A stretch of DNA of 64,000 nt from an uncultured Corynebacterium sp. (GTDB lineage: Bacteria > Actinomycetota > Actinomycetes > Mycobacteriales > Mycobacteriaceae). A program made the position numbers and the translations under genes. Shown piece by piece: positions 33,315-41,742 of the stretch; position 1 is the first letter of the stretch, and every line of letters begins with the position of its first letter. The DNA lies in contig CAMIPB010000013.1 in the NCBI GenBank assembly GCA_946223355.1, positions 5,366 through 69,365 of the forward strand, in the 5' to 3' direction. Below the pieces are notes generated by a model that was not told the origin of the DNA, did not search any database, and saw only the letters and a list, made by a program, of their open reading frames with translations.

Positions 33315-34873
33315 TGACTCAAGCGAAAACTACTCCCCGTCCTGTCCTGGTTGTTGACTTTGGCGCGCAATACGCTCAGTTGATTGCTCGCCGTGTGCGC
33401 GAGGCTCGGATTTATTCTGAGGTTGTCCCGCATACTGCGACGGTTGAAGAGATTAGAGCTAAAGACCCAGCGGCGTTGATTCTGTCTGGCGGTCCGTCGT
33501 CTGTGTATGCGGATGGTGCGCCGAAGCTCCAGTCAGGTCTCCTAGACTTAGGGGTTCCGGTGTTTGGAATCTGCTACGGCTTCCAGGCGATGAACCACGC
33601 CCTCGGCGGCGAGGTAGCCAATACTGGCGACCGTGAGTACGGACGTACGGACATTAATGTCAGTGGCGGTGTGCTGCACGCGGGCTTGGAGCAGGTACAT
33701 AAGGTGTGGATGTCGCACGGTGACGCGGTGTCTAAGGCTCCGGAGGGGTTTGAGGTTACTGCGAGCTCGGCGGGTGCGCCGGTTGCAGCGATGGAGTGCG
33801 TCGATAAGCGTATGGCGGGCGTGCAGTACCACCCGGAGGTGTTGCACTCGCCGCATGGGCAAGAGGTTCTCACCCGCTTCTTGACTGAGATTGCTGGTTT
33901 GGAGCAGTCTTGGACGTCCGCGAATATCGCGGAGCAGCTCATTGAAGACATCAAGACCCAGGTTGGCGATGGTTACGCTATTTGTGCTTTGTCTGGCGGC
34001 GTGGATTCGGCCGTTGCTGCGGCTCTCGTCCAGCGCGCCATCGGTGACCGTCTTACCTGCGTTTTCGTAGACCACGGCCTGCTGCGCGCGGGGGAGCGCG
34101 AGCAGGTTGAAAAGGACTTTGTCGCCGCGACTGGGGCGAAGCTGGTCACCATGGACGAGCGCCAAGCCTTCCTTGCCAAGCTTTCCGGTGTTACTGAGCC
34201 GGAGGCGAAGCGTAAGGCGATTGGTGCGGAGTTTATCCGTTCCTTCGAGCGCGCAGTTTCGTCCGTGCTCAGCGATCACAAGGTGGACTTTTTGGTTCAG
34301 GGAACTCTCTACCCAGATGTCGTGGAGTCCGGCGGAGGGTCTGGTACGGCAAATATTAAGTCTCACCACAATGTGGGAGGTTTGCCGGAGGACCTCGAAT
34401 TCAAGTTGGTGGAACCGTTGCGTCTGTTGTTTAAGGACGAGGTTCGTGCGGTTGGCCGTGAGCTGGGATTGCCAGAGGAGATTGTGGCTCGTCAGCCGTT
34501 CCCGGGGCCGGGCTTAGGTATCCGCATTATCGGCGAGGTGACGGAGGATCGTCTGGAAACCCTTCGTCAGGCAGACCTTATTGCTCGCACGGAGCTCACG
34601 GCGGCTGGCTTGGACGCCGAGATTTGGCAGTGCCCTGTGGTGTTGCTTGCCGACGTCCGTTCGGTTGGCGTCCAGGGCGATGGCCGCACCTACGGCCACC
34701 CGATCGTGCTGCGCCCTGTCTCGTCTGAGGACGCGATGACCGCTGACTGGACGCGTATTCCGTATGAGGTTTTGGAGCGGATTTCGACGAAGATTACTAA
34801 CGAGGTGGCCGACGTTAACCGCGTGGTGCTGGACGTGACGTCCAAGCCGCCGGGAACTATCGAGTGGGAGTAA
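33314..34873 (+). CDS. guaA: GMP synthase (glutamine-hydrolysing)
   Basis: GuaA aminates XMP to GMP. 519 residues from GTG 33314; a start at 33290 would add eight residues across the -10. The class I glutamine amidotransferase domain has the catalytic Cys in VFGICYGFQ and the His/Glu pair in QYHPEV. The ATP-pyrophosphatase P-loop is ALSGGVDSAV. The dimerisation domain ends in the usual KPPGTIEWE. Overlaps esrI by 17 bp tail to tail. Confidence 0.98.
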   Translation: MTQAKTTPRPVLVVDFGAQYAQLIARRVREARIYSEVVPHTATVEEIRAKDPAALILSGGPSSVYADGAPKLQSGLLDLGVPVFGICYGFQAMNHALGGEVANTGDREYGRTDINVSGGVLHAGLEQVHKVWMSHGDAVSKAPEGFEVTASSAGAPVAAMECVDKRMAGVQYHPEVLHSPHGQEVLTRFLTEIAGLEQSWTSANIAEQLIEDIKTQVGDGYAICALSGGVDSAVAAALVQRAIGDRLTCVFVDHGLLRAGEREQVEKDFVAATGAKLVTMDERQAFLAKLSGVTEPEAKRKAIGAEFIRSFERAVSSVLSDHKVDFLVQGTLYPDVVESGGGSGTANIKSHHNVGGLPEDLEFKLVEPLRLLFKDEVRAVGRELGLPEEIVARQPFPGPGLGIRIIGEVTEDRLETLRQADLIARTELTAAGLDAEIWQCPVVLLADVRSVGVQGDGRTYGHPIVLRPVSSEDAMTADWTRIPYEVLERISTKITNEVADVNRVVLDVTSKPPGTIEWE

Positions 34874-35738
34874 CCACGTCTACGGGGCCTATCCCGTGGT
34901 CGATGGTGATAGACAAATTTGCATCTCGGTCGGAGTCAACGCAGTTTGTTGGGCCTAGTCCAGTGTCACAGGTCAGGTTGACCGGTTGGGACGCAGGTAG
35001 GATGACTTCGACTGGGCCGATGCCACCGTCGATGTCGAGGTAGGAGTCGTCAGTAAGTGGCGGCAGGTCGGACATGTCTACGATGAGCGGGCCGACGCTG
35101 CCGTCGATCTTGGTGTCTAGCTGGGATGCGTCGGTAATGGCAACCTCTTGTGGTCCGACGTCATCGATAAACACGATGTTGGCTACGTACCCAAAGCCCA
35201 CGACTGCGCAGCCGATGACGAATAGCGTCAAGCCAAGGTTTTTCTTCGGCTTTGGCTCTGGGCGCGGGGAGGGGTCTGGCAGATGCCAGGCACCGGGGGC
35301 CGCGCCGAGTGGATCCCAGGCAGGTGGGGTCATCCGTAGCTCCGGCTCGGGGTTTGGCTGGCGCTGGTGGAGTAGATAGATAGCGAGTGCGAGTGCGCCG
35401 ATGCCGAGTATTAAACTCACTGCGGCTGCTCCGTGGACAAACGCGCCGGAGAAGATCATGAAAAACGCTATGATGCCTAATGTCCAGCCGAGTGTGTCAT
35501 CGCCCTTTTTGTTGAGAAAGGCGGCTTCGAAGGGGGACGCTTCTTCGCCTTCTTTGGCCATGAGCCCCCAGGCTATGAGGTAGGCCTGGACGCCGGCGCC
35601 ACCGCATAAGGTGATGACGGCGAAGGCGATGCGGACGAGTGTTGGGTCGATTTGGTAGCGGACGCCGATGCCTTCGCAGACGCCGGCGACATGGGAGTTG
35701 GCGATTCGGTGTGGGCGGGTATTCCAGATGTCGTTCAT
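34857..35738 (-). CDS. esrI: PspC-domain membrane protein, EsrI-like inhibitor of the envelope-stress two-component system
   Basis: 293 residues from ATG 35738 (MNDIWNTRPHRI). A PspC domain (about 5-65) holds one membrane helix, three more hydrophobic segments follow to about residue 195, and a C-terminal external domain is built of repeats (GSVGPLIVDMS, GGIGPVEVILP, TGLGPTNC, HGIGPVDVVT). This is a LiaF-like layout. It is divergent from a PspC-type histidine kinase and its regulator, as in the EsrISR three-component system of C. glutamicum, where EsrI restrains EsrS. Identification rests on synteny and domain content. Confidence 0.8.
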   Translation of the reverse strand: MNDIWNTRPHRIANSHVAGVCEGIGVRYQIDPTLVRIAFAVITLCGGAGVQAYLIAWGLMAKEGEEASPFEAAFLNKKGDDTLGWTLGIIAFFMIFSGAFVHGAAAVSLILGIGALALAIYLLHQRQPNPEPELRMTPPAWDPLGAAPGAWHLPDPSPRPEPKPKKNLGLTLFVIGCAVVGFGYVANIVFIDDVGPQEVAITDASQLDTKIDGSVGPLIVDMSDLPPLTDDSYLDIDGGIGPVEVILPASQPVNLTCDTGLGPTNCVDSDRDANLSITIDHGIGPVDVVTPTR

Positions 35739-35772
35739 GTCTTTATTGTGCGTCGTGAGCACTCAAAATACA

Positions 35773-35815
35773 TCGGGTGATCCCCTGATCTTTAAAGTTC
35801 AGGGTATCCCCTGAT
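35773..35815 (+). promoter_or_regulatory. Putative EsrR operators between esrI and esrSR
   Basis: The string ATCCCCTGAT occurs twice on the plus strand (35780-35789 and 35806-35815), 26 bp apart. The second copy is part of a perfect CAGGG-N4-CCCTG palindrome (35800-35813). The first has an imperfect partner (TCGGG). Such paired sites in a divergent promoter region fit binding by a LuxR-type response regulator that controls both transcripts. Confidence 0.5.
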
Positions 35816-35850
35816 ACGTCTAGGACAAGAATGGGGCAGTATTAATTTCT

Positions 35851-36978
35851 ATGAGCTTATATCCGGCGTATGTTCGTCCGCGGCAGGGGCGTGTGGTCGC
35901 TGGCGTGGCGGCTGGTCTTGCAAATCATTTGGGAGTGGACGTTTTCCACGTCCGCATTGCGTTGCTGTTGTCATCGCTGTTTGCAGGGGTTGGCGTATTT
36001 TTTTACGCGGGCGTGTGGATGCTGTCTAAGGTCTCTGATAGCGAGCCTGCCCCGACAGAGAAGCTGAATGTGCCGCGCAGTGTGTATTACGTGCTGGTGT
36101 TGTGCGCGCTGGCTGGTTCGTCTTTCTCGACTGGTGAGTCGTGGCTGGTGTTTATCCCAGTTTTGATTGTGGCGGTCGGTGCGATTATTGCTTGGCAAGC
36201 TTATGACCGTGGGTTTGAAAGCCGCGGCGCGGTGCTTAACGTAACGCTGGGTGGGATGCTAGTGCTGGCGGGCGTTCTTGTCACTTTGGTGAGCATCAAC
36301 GCACAGAACGCTGTGATGATGGCGTTTTTGGCTGTCGGGCTGTCCCTGGCTGGTATTGGCATCCTGGTTGTTCCGTTGGTGCTTAAACTGTGGAGGTCGT
36401 TGACGGAAGAAAAAGCGGCGAAGGCGGCGTCAGAAGAACGGGCAGAGATTGCGTCTCGCCTCCACGACTCGGTGTTACAGACTCTTGCTCTGATTCAGAA
36501 GAAGGCAGCGGACCCGGACGAGGTGGTTCGCCTGGCGCGCGGGCAGGAGCGCGAGTTGCGCGGCTGGTTGTTTGAGCCGGAGGAAAAAACGAAGCAGACG
36601 GTGTTCACGGCCGTCGAGAGGGCAGCGGGAGAAGTGGAAGACCTCTTTGGTATGCGTATAGCGCCGGTAACGGTGGGGGAGGACGTGCCGCTCACGGAGT
36701 CCTCCCAGGCAGCGGTATTGGCGGCGCGTGAGGCGATGGTCAATGCGGCCAAACATGCCGAGGTTAGTACCGTAGACGTCTACGCGGAGATTCTCGCCGG
36801 CGAGCTGTCCGTCTTTGTCCGCGACCGCGGGGTCGGTTTTGACCCGGAGCAAACAGCGGATGACCGGCATGGAATTAAGGATTCAATCGTGGCGCGCATG
36901 GAGCGTGCCGGCGGGTCTTCCTCGATCAAATCCGCGTCGGGGGAAGGAACCGAAGTGTGTGTCTCTTTGACCCTGTAG
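35851..36978 (+). CDS. esrS: Sensor histidine kinase with N-terminal PspC domain (EsrS-like)
   Basis: 375 residues. A PspC domain (about 5-60) leads into about five hydrophobic segments to residue 180. The dimerisation/phosphoacceptor stretch follows (ERAEIASRLHDSVLQTL, His near 208), then a HATPase domain (REAMVNAAKHA, VRDRGVGFDP). This is the NarL-type kinase architecture. With esrR downstream and esrI opposite it forms a system that senses cell-envelope damage in Corynebacterium. Confidence 0.88.
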   Translation: MSLYPAYVRPRQGRVVAGVAAGLANHLGVDVFHVRIALLLSSLFAGVGVFFYAGVWMLSKVSDSEPAPTEKLNVPRSVYYVLVLCALAGSSFSTGESWLVFIPVLIVAVGAIIAWQAYDRGFESRGAVLNVTLGGMLVLAGVLVTLVSINAQNAVMMAFLAVGLSLAGIGILVVPLVLKLWRSLTEEKAAKAASEERAEIASRLHDSVLQTLALIQKKAADPDEVVRLARGQERELRGWLFEPEEKTKQTVFTAVERAAGEVEDLFGMRIAPVTVGEDVPLTESSQAAVLAAREAMVNAAKHAEVSTVDVYAEILAGELSVFVRDRGVGFDPEQTADDRHGIKDSIVARMERAGGSSSIKSASGEGTEVCVSLTL

Positions 36979-36988
36979 CCTTATCATC

Positions 36989-37612
36989 ATGGTGACAGTC
37001 TTTTTGGTAGATGACCACTCGGTTTTCCGCTCGGGCGTGAAAGCTGAGTTAGCGGACTCGGACAAAGTTGAAGTGATCGGTGACGCGGGTACGGTCGCCG
37101 ATGCTGTCAGAGAGATTAAGCAGCTACGTCCGGACGTCGTGCTTCTCGACGTCCACATGCCCGACGGTGGTGGTGTCGCCGTGTTGGAGCAGGCGGGTGG
37201 GGCGTCGAAGTTCCTGGCTCTGTCGGTCTCGGATGCGGCGGAGGATGTCATCTCGGTTATTCGTGGTGGTGCGCGCGGGTATGTCACTAAGAACATTTCA
37301 GGGGGCGAGTTAGCAGAAGCAATCGTGCGGGTCCACGGCGGTGATGCGTATTTTTCTCCTCGCTTGGCAGGCTTTGTCCTAGATGCGTTCGCGGGCGGTA
37401 GGGTTGAAGACCCGGCTGTGGATGCATTGACGCGCCGGGAGTTGGAGGTACTGCGTCTTTTAGCTCGGGGTTATACCTATCGTGAGATTGGGCAAGAGCT
37501 GTTCATTTCTATCAAGACTGTCGAGACTCATGCTTCGAACATACTGCGCAAAACGCAGCAGTCTAACCGGAACCAATTGACACGCTGGGCGGTTTTGCGC
37601 GACCTGGGTTAG
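36989..37612 (+). CDS. esrR: LuxR/NarL-family response regulator (EsrR-like)
   Basis: 207 residues, 10 nt after the kinase gene. The receiver domain has the phosphoacceptor Asp in VVLLDVHMPDG and the acid pair VDDHS. The C-terminal LuxR helix-turn-helix reads LTRRELEVLRLLARGYTYREIGQELFISIKTVETHASNI. Likely binds the repeated sites at 35773-35815. Confidence 0.9.
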   Translation: MVTVFLVDDHSVFRSGVKAELADSDKVEVIGDAGTVADAVREIKQLRPDVVLLDVHMPDGGGVAVLEQAGGASKFLALSVSDAAEDVISVIRGGARGYVTKNISGGELAEAIVRVHGGDAYFSPRLAGFVLDAFAGGRVEDPAVDALTRRELEVLRLLARGYTYREIGQELFISIKTVETHASNILRKTQQSNRNQLTRWAVLRDLG

Positions 37613-37628
37613 GTGTATTATTGCACCC

Positions 37629-38234
37629 ATGATTCAAACGGGTGTTCGTAAAGAGGTTGCGGCTTTGCGTGCTCGCATGCCCGCGGACATTCGCCCCGCA
37701 CCGGAAACGCTAGACCTAGCAGGAATTTCACTCGCCCGTAGACAAGTAACACGCTGCAACGAATGCCCCGGCTTGGTGGTGGAGTTGATTGCCCAGGCCA
37801 CGAGTCAAGGAAAGCATGTAGGCGTGGTGGGCTGGCCGGAGCTACTGCTAGCGCAGGTGGCGGAGGAGGGGCGCTTAGATAAGGTGATAGTTGTCCCGGA
37901 ACCTGGGGCAGAGGCCCTGGCGGTTACTGGCGTTTTGGTGGAAGGGCTGGACTTAGTGGTCCACCACAGTGCACCCGTGCAGCTGACCCCCACTGCGGCG
38001 CGCCCTTTGCTCGCACGAGTGCGCGCCGGGCGAGCAGCGCTTGTGACAGTGGGGCTGGAAGTGCCCGGGACGCTGACTTTGATTGAGGGGCACGCAGCCA
38101 CTTACCGGGGAATTGGCGCGGGCACTGGCCGGATAACGGGCGTGGATATCAACGTGCGTATAGAGGCTAAAGGGCGCAGGCCGCAACAGAAGACGGTCAC
38201 TTTGGGCCGCCACCGCAGGCTGGAGGCGGTATGA
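37629..38234 (+). CDS. imuA: ImuA-type mutasome accessory protein
   Basis: 201 residues from ATG 37629, leaderless (TATTAT at 37616-37621). A RecA-like fold is suggested by VVGWPELLLAQVAEEGRLDKVIVVPEPG, but no complete P-loop is visible, so it resembles the mycobacterial ImuA' rather than proteobacterial ImuA. It overlaps imuB by 4 bp. In mycobacteria ImuA'-ImuB recruit DnaE2 for damage-induced mutagenesis. A LexA-like box lies in the first codons. The assignment leans on the imuB linkage. Confidence 0.7.
   Translation: MIQTGVRKEVAALRARMPADIRPAPETLDLAGISLARRQVTRCNECPGLVVELIAQATSQGKHVGVVGWPELLLAQVAEEGRLDKVIVVPEPGAEALAVTGVLVEGLDLVVHHSAPVQLTPTAARPLLARVRAGRAALVTVGLEVPGTLTLIEGHAATYRGIGAGTGRITGVDINVRIEAKGRRPQQKTVTLGRHRRLEAV
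37634..37649 (+). promoter_or_regulatory. LexA (SOS) box at the imuA start
   Basis: TCAAACGGGTGTTCGT matches the actinobacterial LexA consensus TCGAAC-A-NN-TGTTCGA at 11 of 14 defined bases. With TATTAT (37616-37621) as -10 and a start at the ATG, the box sits just downstream of +1, a position where a repressor would block transcription. Confidence 0.6.
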
Positions 38235-39664
38235 GTAGAGTGGCGGCGCTGTGGTTTCCGGACTGGCCGGTGCAGGCCGCGGCGTTGGATGATGACTCCC
38301 TGCGCCCACCGGTGGCAGTCGCCAGGCATCATCGGATATTTTCCGGGCCCTGCCGCGGCATGAAGGTGCGACAGGCACAAACGGTATACCCTGAGCTGAC
38401 TGTCGTGGAGTACTCAGAAGATAGAGACGGCGCGATGTTCGCAGGAATCGCGGCGTCTTTGGACGAGGTTGCGGCGTCAGTGGAGGTGCTGCGCCCCGGG
38501 CTCGCGCTTGTCGACGTCGCCGCAGCCGGGCGCTTTCACGGCAGTGAAGACAAAGCAATAGAAATGTTGCTGGACGCAGCTGCGCGCGCAGGCGTGGACA
38601 TGAGCATTGGCGTGGCGGATGAAATCGAGACCGCGCGCATTGCCGCTAGATACCAGAAGGTCGTAGCCCCCGGCGGTTCGCGGGAATTTCTAGCTCCGCT
38701 ACCGGTCGAGCTGTGCGATGATCCGCAGATAGCGCAGCAATTTAATCGGCTGGGGCTGCGCACACTGGGTGAGGTCGCACGGCTGCCGCTGCGGCAAGTT
38801 ACTACTCGCTTCGGCCCGGCGGGGCGACGTTGCCATGATATCGCTGTCGCCGCACCAGATCGCCTAGTGGCTCCGCAACTGCCGACAACGAAACTCGCGG
38901 TAAGCATGGTCCTAGAAGAACCGATAACCAGAGTGGATACGGCGGCATTCGCAGCCCGCAAGCTTGCCTCTCAGCTGCATGGCTTGCTCGCACGGGCAGG
39001 CGTGTGTTGTGCACGGCTAAAAATCATTGCGGACTTTACGGACGGCACCCGGGCAGAGCGAACGTGGCGCACGCGTGAAGCATTGACCGAAGATGGAACA
39101 GCCAACCGGGTGCGCTGGCAGCTAGACGGCTGGGTAGGGACCTCGGAAGGTATTAGTGAACTGATCCTGGATCCGCTAGAAACCATGCCGCCCGGGACCT
39201 GGGGCGAGGACGATACCGCGCAGCGAGTCATAGCTCGCGTTCAGTCCACACTGGGAGTAGACGCAGTACTTAGTCCGTATGACGCAGGCGGGCGTGGAGT
39301 GGCAGAGCGGGTAGAGTTTGTGCCTTTCGGGGAAGAACCTGCACCCATCGTGCAGGGAACGTGGCCTGGACGTATCCCCGCTCCTTTGCCGGGGCGAGCA
39401 GGAGGCCGCGTAGTACAACTATTGGATGCGCAGGAGCGCCCAGTGATTGTCACTGCGGAGGCATTATTGTCTGGAATACCGCACAGGGTGGGGCGCCACC
39501 GGATTACCGCCTGGGCTGGTCCGTGGCCTGTGGATACTAATTGGTGGACGGATACACCGCAAAGGCTGGCACGGCTACAAGTGGTTGCAGGTAGTCATGC
39601 GTGGTTATTGTCTTGGTCAGGCGGACAGTGGAAGATAGAAGCTAGTTATTGCGAATGTCAATGA
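38231..39664 (+). CDS. imuB: ImuB, catalytically inactive Y-family DNA polymerase homologue
   Basis: 477 residues. The Y-family fold is recognisable (RHHRIFSGPCRGMKVRQAQ, then LVDVAAAGRFHG, and the helix-hairpin-helix LGLRTLGEVARLPLRQVTTRFG). The N-terminal catalytic carboxylate motif is replaced by ALWFPDWPVQA, as in ImuB proteins that act as adaptors between the beta clamp, ImuA and DnaE2. I could not identify a canonical clamp-binding pentapeptide. Overlaps the facing lipoprotein gene by 23 bp. Confidence 0.85.
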   Translation: MSRVAALWFPDWPVQAAALDDDSLRPPVAVARHHRIFSGPCRGMKVRQAQTVYPELTVVEYSEDRDGAMFAGIAASLDEVAASVEVLRPGLALVDVAAAGRFHGSEDKAIEMLLDAAARAGVDMSIGVADEIETARIAARYQKVVAPGGSREFLAPLPVELCDDPQIAQQFNRLGLRTLGEVARLPLRQVTTRFGPAGRRCHDIAVAAPDRLVAPQLPTTKLAVSMVLEEPITRVDTAAFAARKLASQLHGLLARAGVCCARLKIIADFTDGTRAERTWRTREALTEDGTANRVRWQLDGWVGTSEGISELILDPLETMPPGTWGEDDTAQRVIARVQSTLGVDAVLSPYDAGGRGVAERVEFVPFGEEPAPIVQGTWPGRIPAPLPGRAGGRVVQLLDAQERPVIVTAEALLSGIPHRVGRHRITAWAGPWPVDTNWWTDTPQRLARLQVVAGSHAWLLSWSGGQWKIEASYCECQ

Positions 39665-40199
39665 CCATACGTGTTGGGCCGCGCAGGACCTCTACAGAAT
39701 AAGGAAGCTCGCGCTTTAAACCAATGACAAACTGGGAGCGTCCCTCAAAGGTACCTGAGCTGATTACCTCAGTGATGGCTCCACCGGCGCCCTCGACGGT
39801 GCCGATATTTGGATCTTCTTTGCCCATCTCAAATGGGTAAGCGGTGCCGTCGATGTTGACTTCGAGAGCTGTCTTGCCGTCGTACTTAATAGGGTTGCCA
39901 GATCCTTGCTGTGCAGGCTTTGGAGTGTAGTCAATGTGCCAACCCGGGTCGCCGGAGCCCTCAAGCTCAAACACGACGCGTTCGAAAGTGTCATGCTGAC
40001 CAATGCGAACGTCTTTGACCATGAGCTGCGCAGGGGCCTCTGGGCGCAGGGTCTTCATCTTTTTGTCGGCGTCGCCAAGCGGGGTGATGCCGGCACTCGC
40101 AGAAGCCTGGACGAGGGAAGCATCCTGTTTTTCGCTGCAGGAGGTTAGCAGCGCAGCGGTGGCTGTGGCTGCGAGGATGCTGGCAACGATTTTATTCAT
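39642..40199 (-). CDS. AMIN-like domain lipoprotein
   Basis: 185 residues from ATG 40199 with GAGG 5 nt upstream; a longer ORF to 40451 has no support. The signal peptide ends in the lipobox LLTSC, so the mature protein is lipid-anchored at Cys21. The remaining domain (VKDVRIGQHDTFERVVFELEG, then PGWHIDYT) is the actinobacterial AMIN-like domain of surface lipoproteins. A role at the cell wall is likely but unproven. Confidence 0.85.
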   Translation of the reverse strand: MNKIVASILAATATAALLTSCSEKQDASLVQASASAGITPLGDADKKMKTLRPEAPAQLMVKDVRIGQHDTFERVVFELEGSGDPGWHIDYTPKPAQQGSGNPIKYDGKTALEVNIDGTAYPFEMGKEDPNIGTVEGAGGAITEVISSGTFEGRSQFVIGLKRELPYSVEVLRGPTRMVIDIRNN

Positions 40200-40253
40200 A
40201 CACCTCACGCTATTGCCTAAAGTTACGAAAGTGAAATTAAAAGACAGGGTTTT

Positions 40254-41105
40254 ATGAAATCGTTGTCTAAAGTGGGTGCCATGACACGCTGTTCGGATGT
40301 TCAAGTAGAGCCTTTGCCGGGGACGGCAAAGCAAGGCTCGGTGTATGTGGTTTTCGAGTGGCCGTATGGTTGGTCGAGGGATGTGCTTGATGGAGAGACG
40401 TTTGGTAAGGAGCTCACCGCACAGCTCAAGCAGCATTTGGGAAGCGCACATCTACAGCTCATCAAGCACCCGGTACACCGCAAGCCGGATTTACACCATT
40501 GCTACCTGGTTTTTGCGGAGGAGGGCATAACCGAGCTGGTGTTGCTTAAAGGGCCGGAGGATATCTGCAACCTTGATTTGACCGGCCCCGGGAAAAACGG
40601 CGGTGGGCCTATCGACGGCCCGTTGGTCCTTGTCTGTACGCACGGCAAGCGTGATGTGTGTTGCGCGATCAAGGGGCGTCCTCTGGCGGTGGGGCTCGAT
40701 GAGCGCTTCCCAGGTGGGGTGGTGTGGGAGACCTCGCACACGAAGGGCCACCGCTTTGCACCGTCGGTACTGCTGATGCCGTGGGGATACAGTTTCGGGC
40801 GGCTTAATATCGAGGCGGCATCGAACATGGTGGAGACGGCGAAGCGTGGAGAGTTTTTCATCCCTGCTAACCGCGGTAGAGGCCTGCTTGCACCACCGGA
40901 TCAGGTCCGCGAGCTTCATGTCGCGGAACGACTCATCGTTGAAGGCGAGACCGTGCGTTATGGCGACCTGACGGTTGCAGACGGCGTCGTTAAGCATAAA
41001 GACGGTAGAAATTGGAAAGTCGACCTCAAAGAAGTTGAGGTCGACGGGGTGGTGTCTTCTTGTGGGACGGATCCGAAACCCGGAACCGCTTTTATCGTCG
41101 CATAA
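40254..41105 (+). CDS. Sucrase/ferredoxin-like family protein
   Basis: 283 residues from ATG 40254; ATG 40281 (MTRCSDVQ) is an alternative. The central segment VLVCTHGKRDVCCAIKG, then SHTKGHRFAPSVLLMPWGYSFGRL, is the thioredoxin-like ferredoxin signature of the family (often labelled sucrase ferredoxin), with Cys residues placed to hold a 2Fe-2S cluster. No sucrase activity is implied. Function unknown. Overlaps metI by 14 bp tail to tail. Confidence 0.85.
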   Translation: MKSLSKVGAMTRCSDVQVEPLPGTAKQGSVYVVFEWPYGWSRDVLDGETFGKELTAQLKQHLGSAHLQLIKHPVHRKPDLHHCYLVFAEEGITELVLLKGPEDICNLDLTGPGKNGGGPIDGPLVLVCTHGKRDVCCAIKGRPLAVGLDERFPGGVVWETSHTKGHRFAPSVLLMPWGYSFGRLNIEAASNMVETAKRGEFFIPANRGRGLLAPPDQVRELHVAERLIVEGETVRYGDLTVADGVVKHKDGRNWKVDLKEVEVDGVVSSCGTDPKPGTAFIVA

Positions 41106-41742
41106 TCTTCGCAGATAGCCAGTTGCCGAAGAACTGCGCTACCTGCACCATGACGATGATGACGAGTGTGGCAATGACAGTGACTTGCCAGTCGTAGGCG
41201 CGGTAGCCGTAGACGATGGCGAAATCGCCTAGTCCGCCGCCGCCGACGTAACCAGCCATCGCGGACATATCGACAACGCCGATAAACAGGAAAGTGTAGC
41301 CGAGAATAAGCGGGCCGAGTGCCTCAGGAATGATCACAGACGTGATGATCTTCCATGGTCCGGCACCCATCGCCCGGGCAGCTTCGATAACGCCAGGATC
41401 AATGGAGACCAGGTTTTGCTCGACGATACGGGCGACGGCGAAGGTTGCCGCAATGATCATAACGAAGGTTGCGGGGCCACGACCGATCGATGAACCCATC
41501 GCGGCGACTGTCAGTGGCTGGACAAAAGCGAGCAAAATAATAAACGGGATCGGGCGGACGAAGTTAACGAGTACGTTGAGAATCGTGTAGACGAACTTGT
41601 TAGCCAGAATTCCAGATGGGCGAGTGGTATACAGCAAAATACCCAGCAACAAACCGATGACACCGCCGACGGCCATGGTGGTGCCCACCATGATGAGGGT
41701 GTCCAGGATCGCTGTAATGAAAGTATCTTCTAGTCCCTTCAT
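41092..41742 (-). CDS. metI: Methionine ABC transporter permease MetI
   Basis: 216 residues with five transmembrane helices and the EAA loop (EAARAMGAGPWKIITSVIIPEALGPLI) that docks on MetN. It imports D/L-methionine with MetN and the MetQ lipoproteins encoded upstream. The start overlaps the metN stop by 4 bp. Confidence 0.95.
   Translation of the reverse strand: MKGLEDTFITAILDTLIMVGTTMAVGGVIGLLLGILLYTTRPSGILANKFVYTILNVLVNFVRPIPFIILLAFVQPLTVAAMGSSIGRGPATFVMIIAATFAVARIVEQNLVSIDPGVIEAARAMGAGPWKIITSVIIPEALGPLILGYTFLFIGVVDMSAMAGYVGGGGLGDFAIVYGYRAYDWQVTVIATLVIIVMVQVAQFFGNWLSAKIMRR

Noticed and set aside
33548..34369. 273-residue minus-strand ORF inside guaA
   Set aside because: Antisense to guaA, Arg/Leu-rich shadow.
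40200..40451. N-terminal extension of the AMIN-like lipoprotein gene
   Set aside because: Adds 84 residues ahead of a clear signal peptide and lipobox and overlaps the divergent gene.
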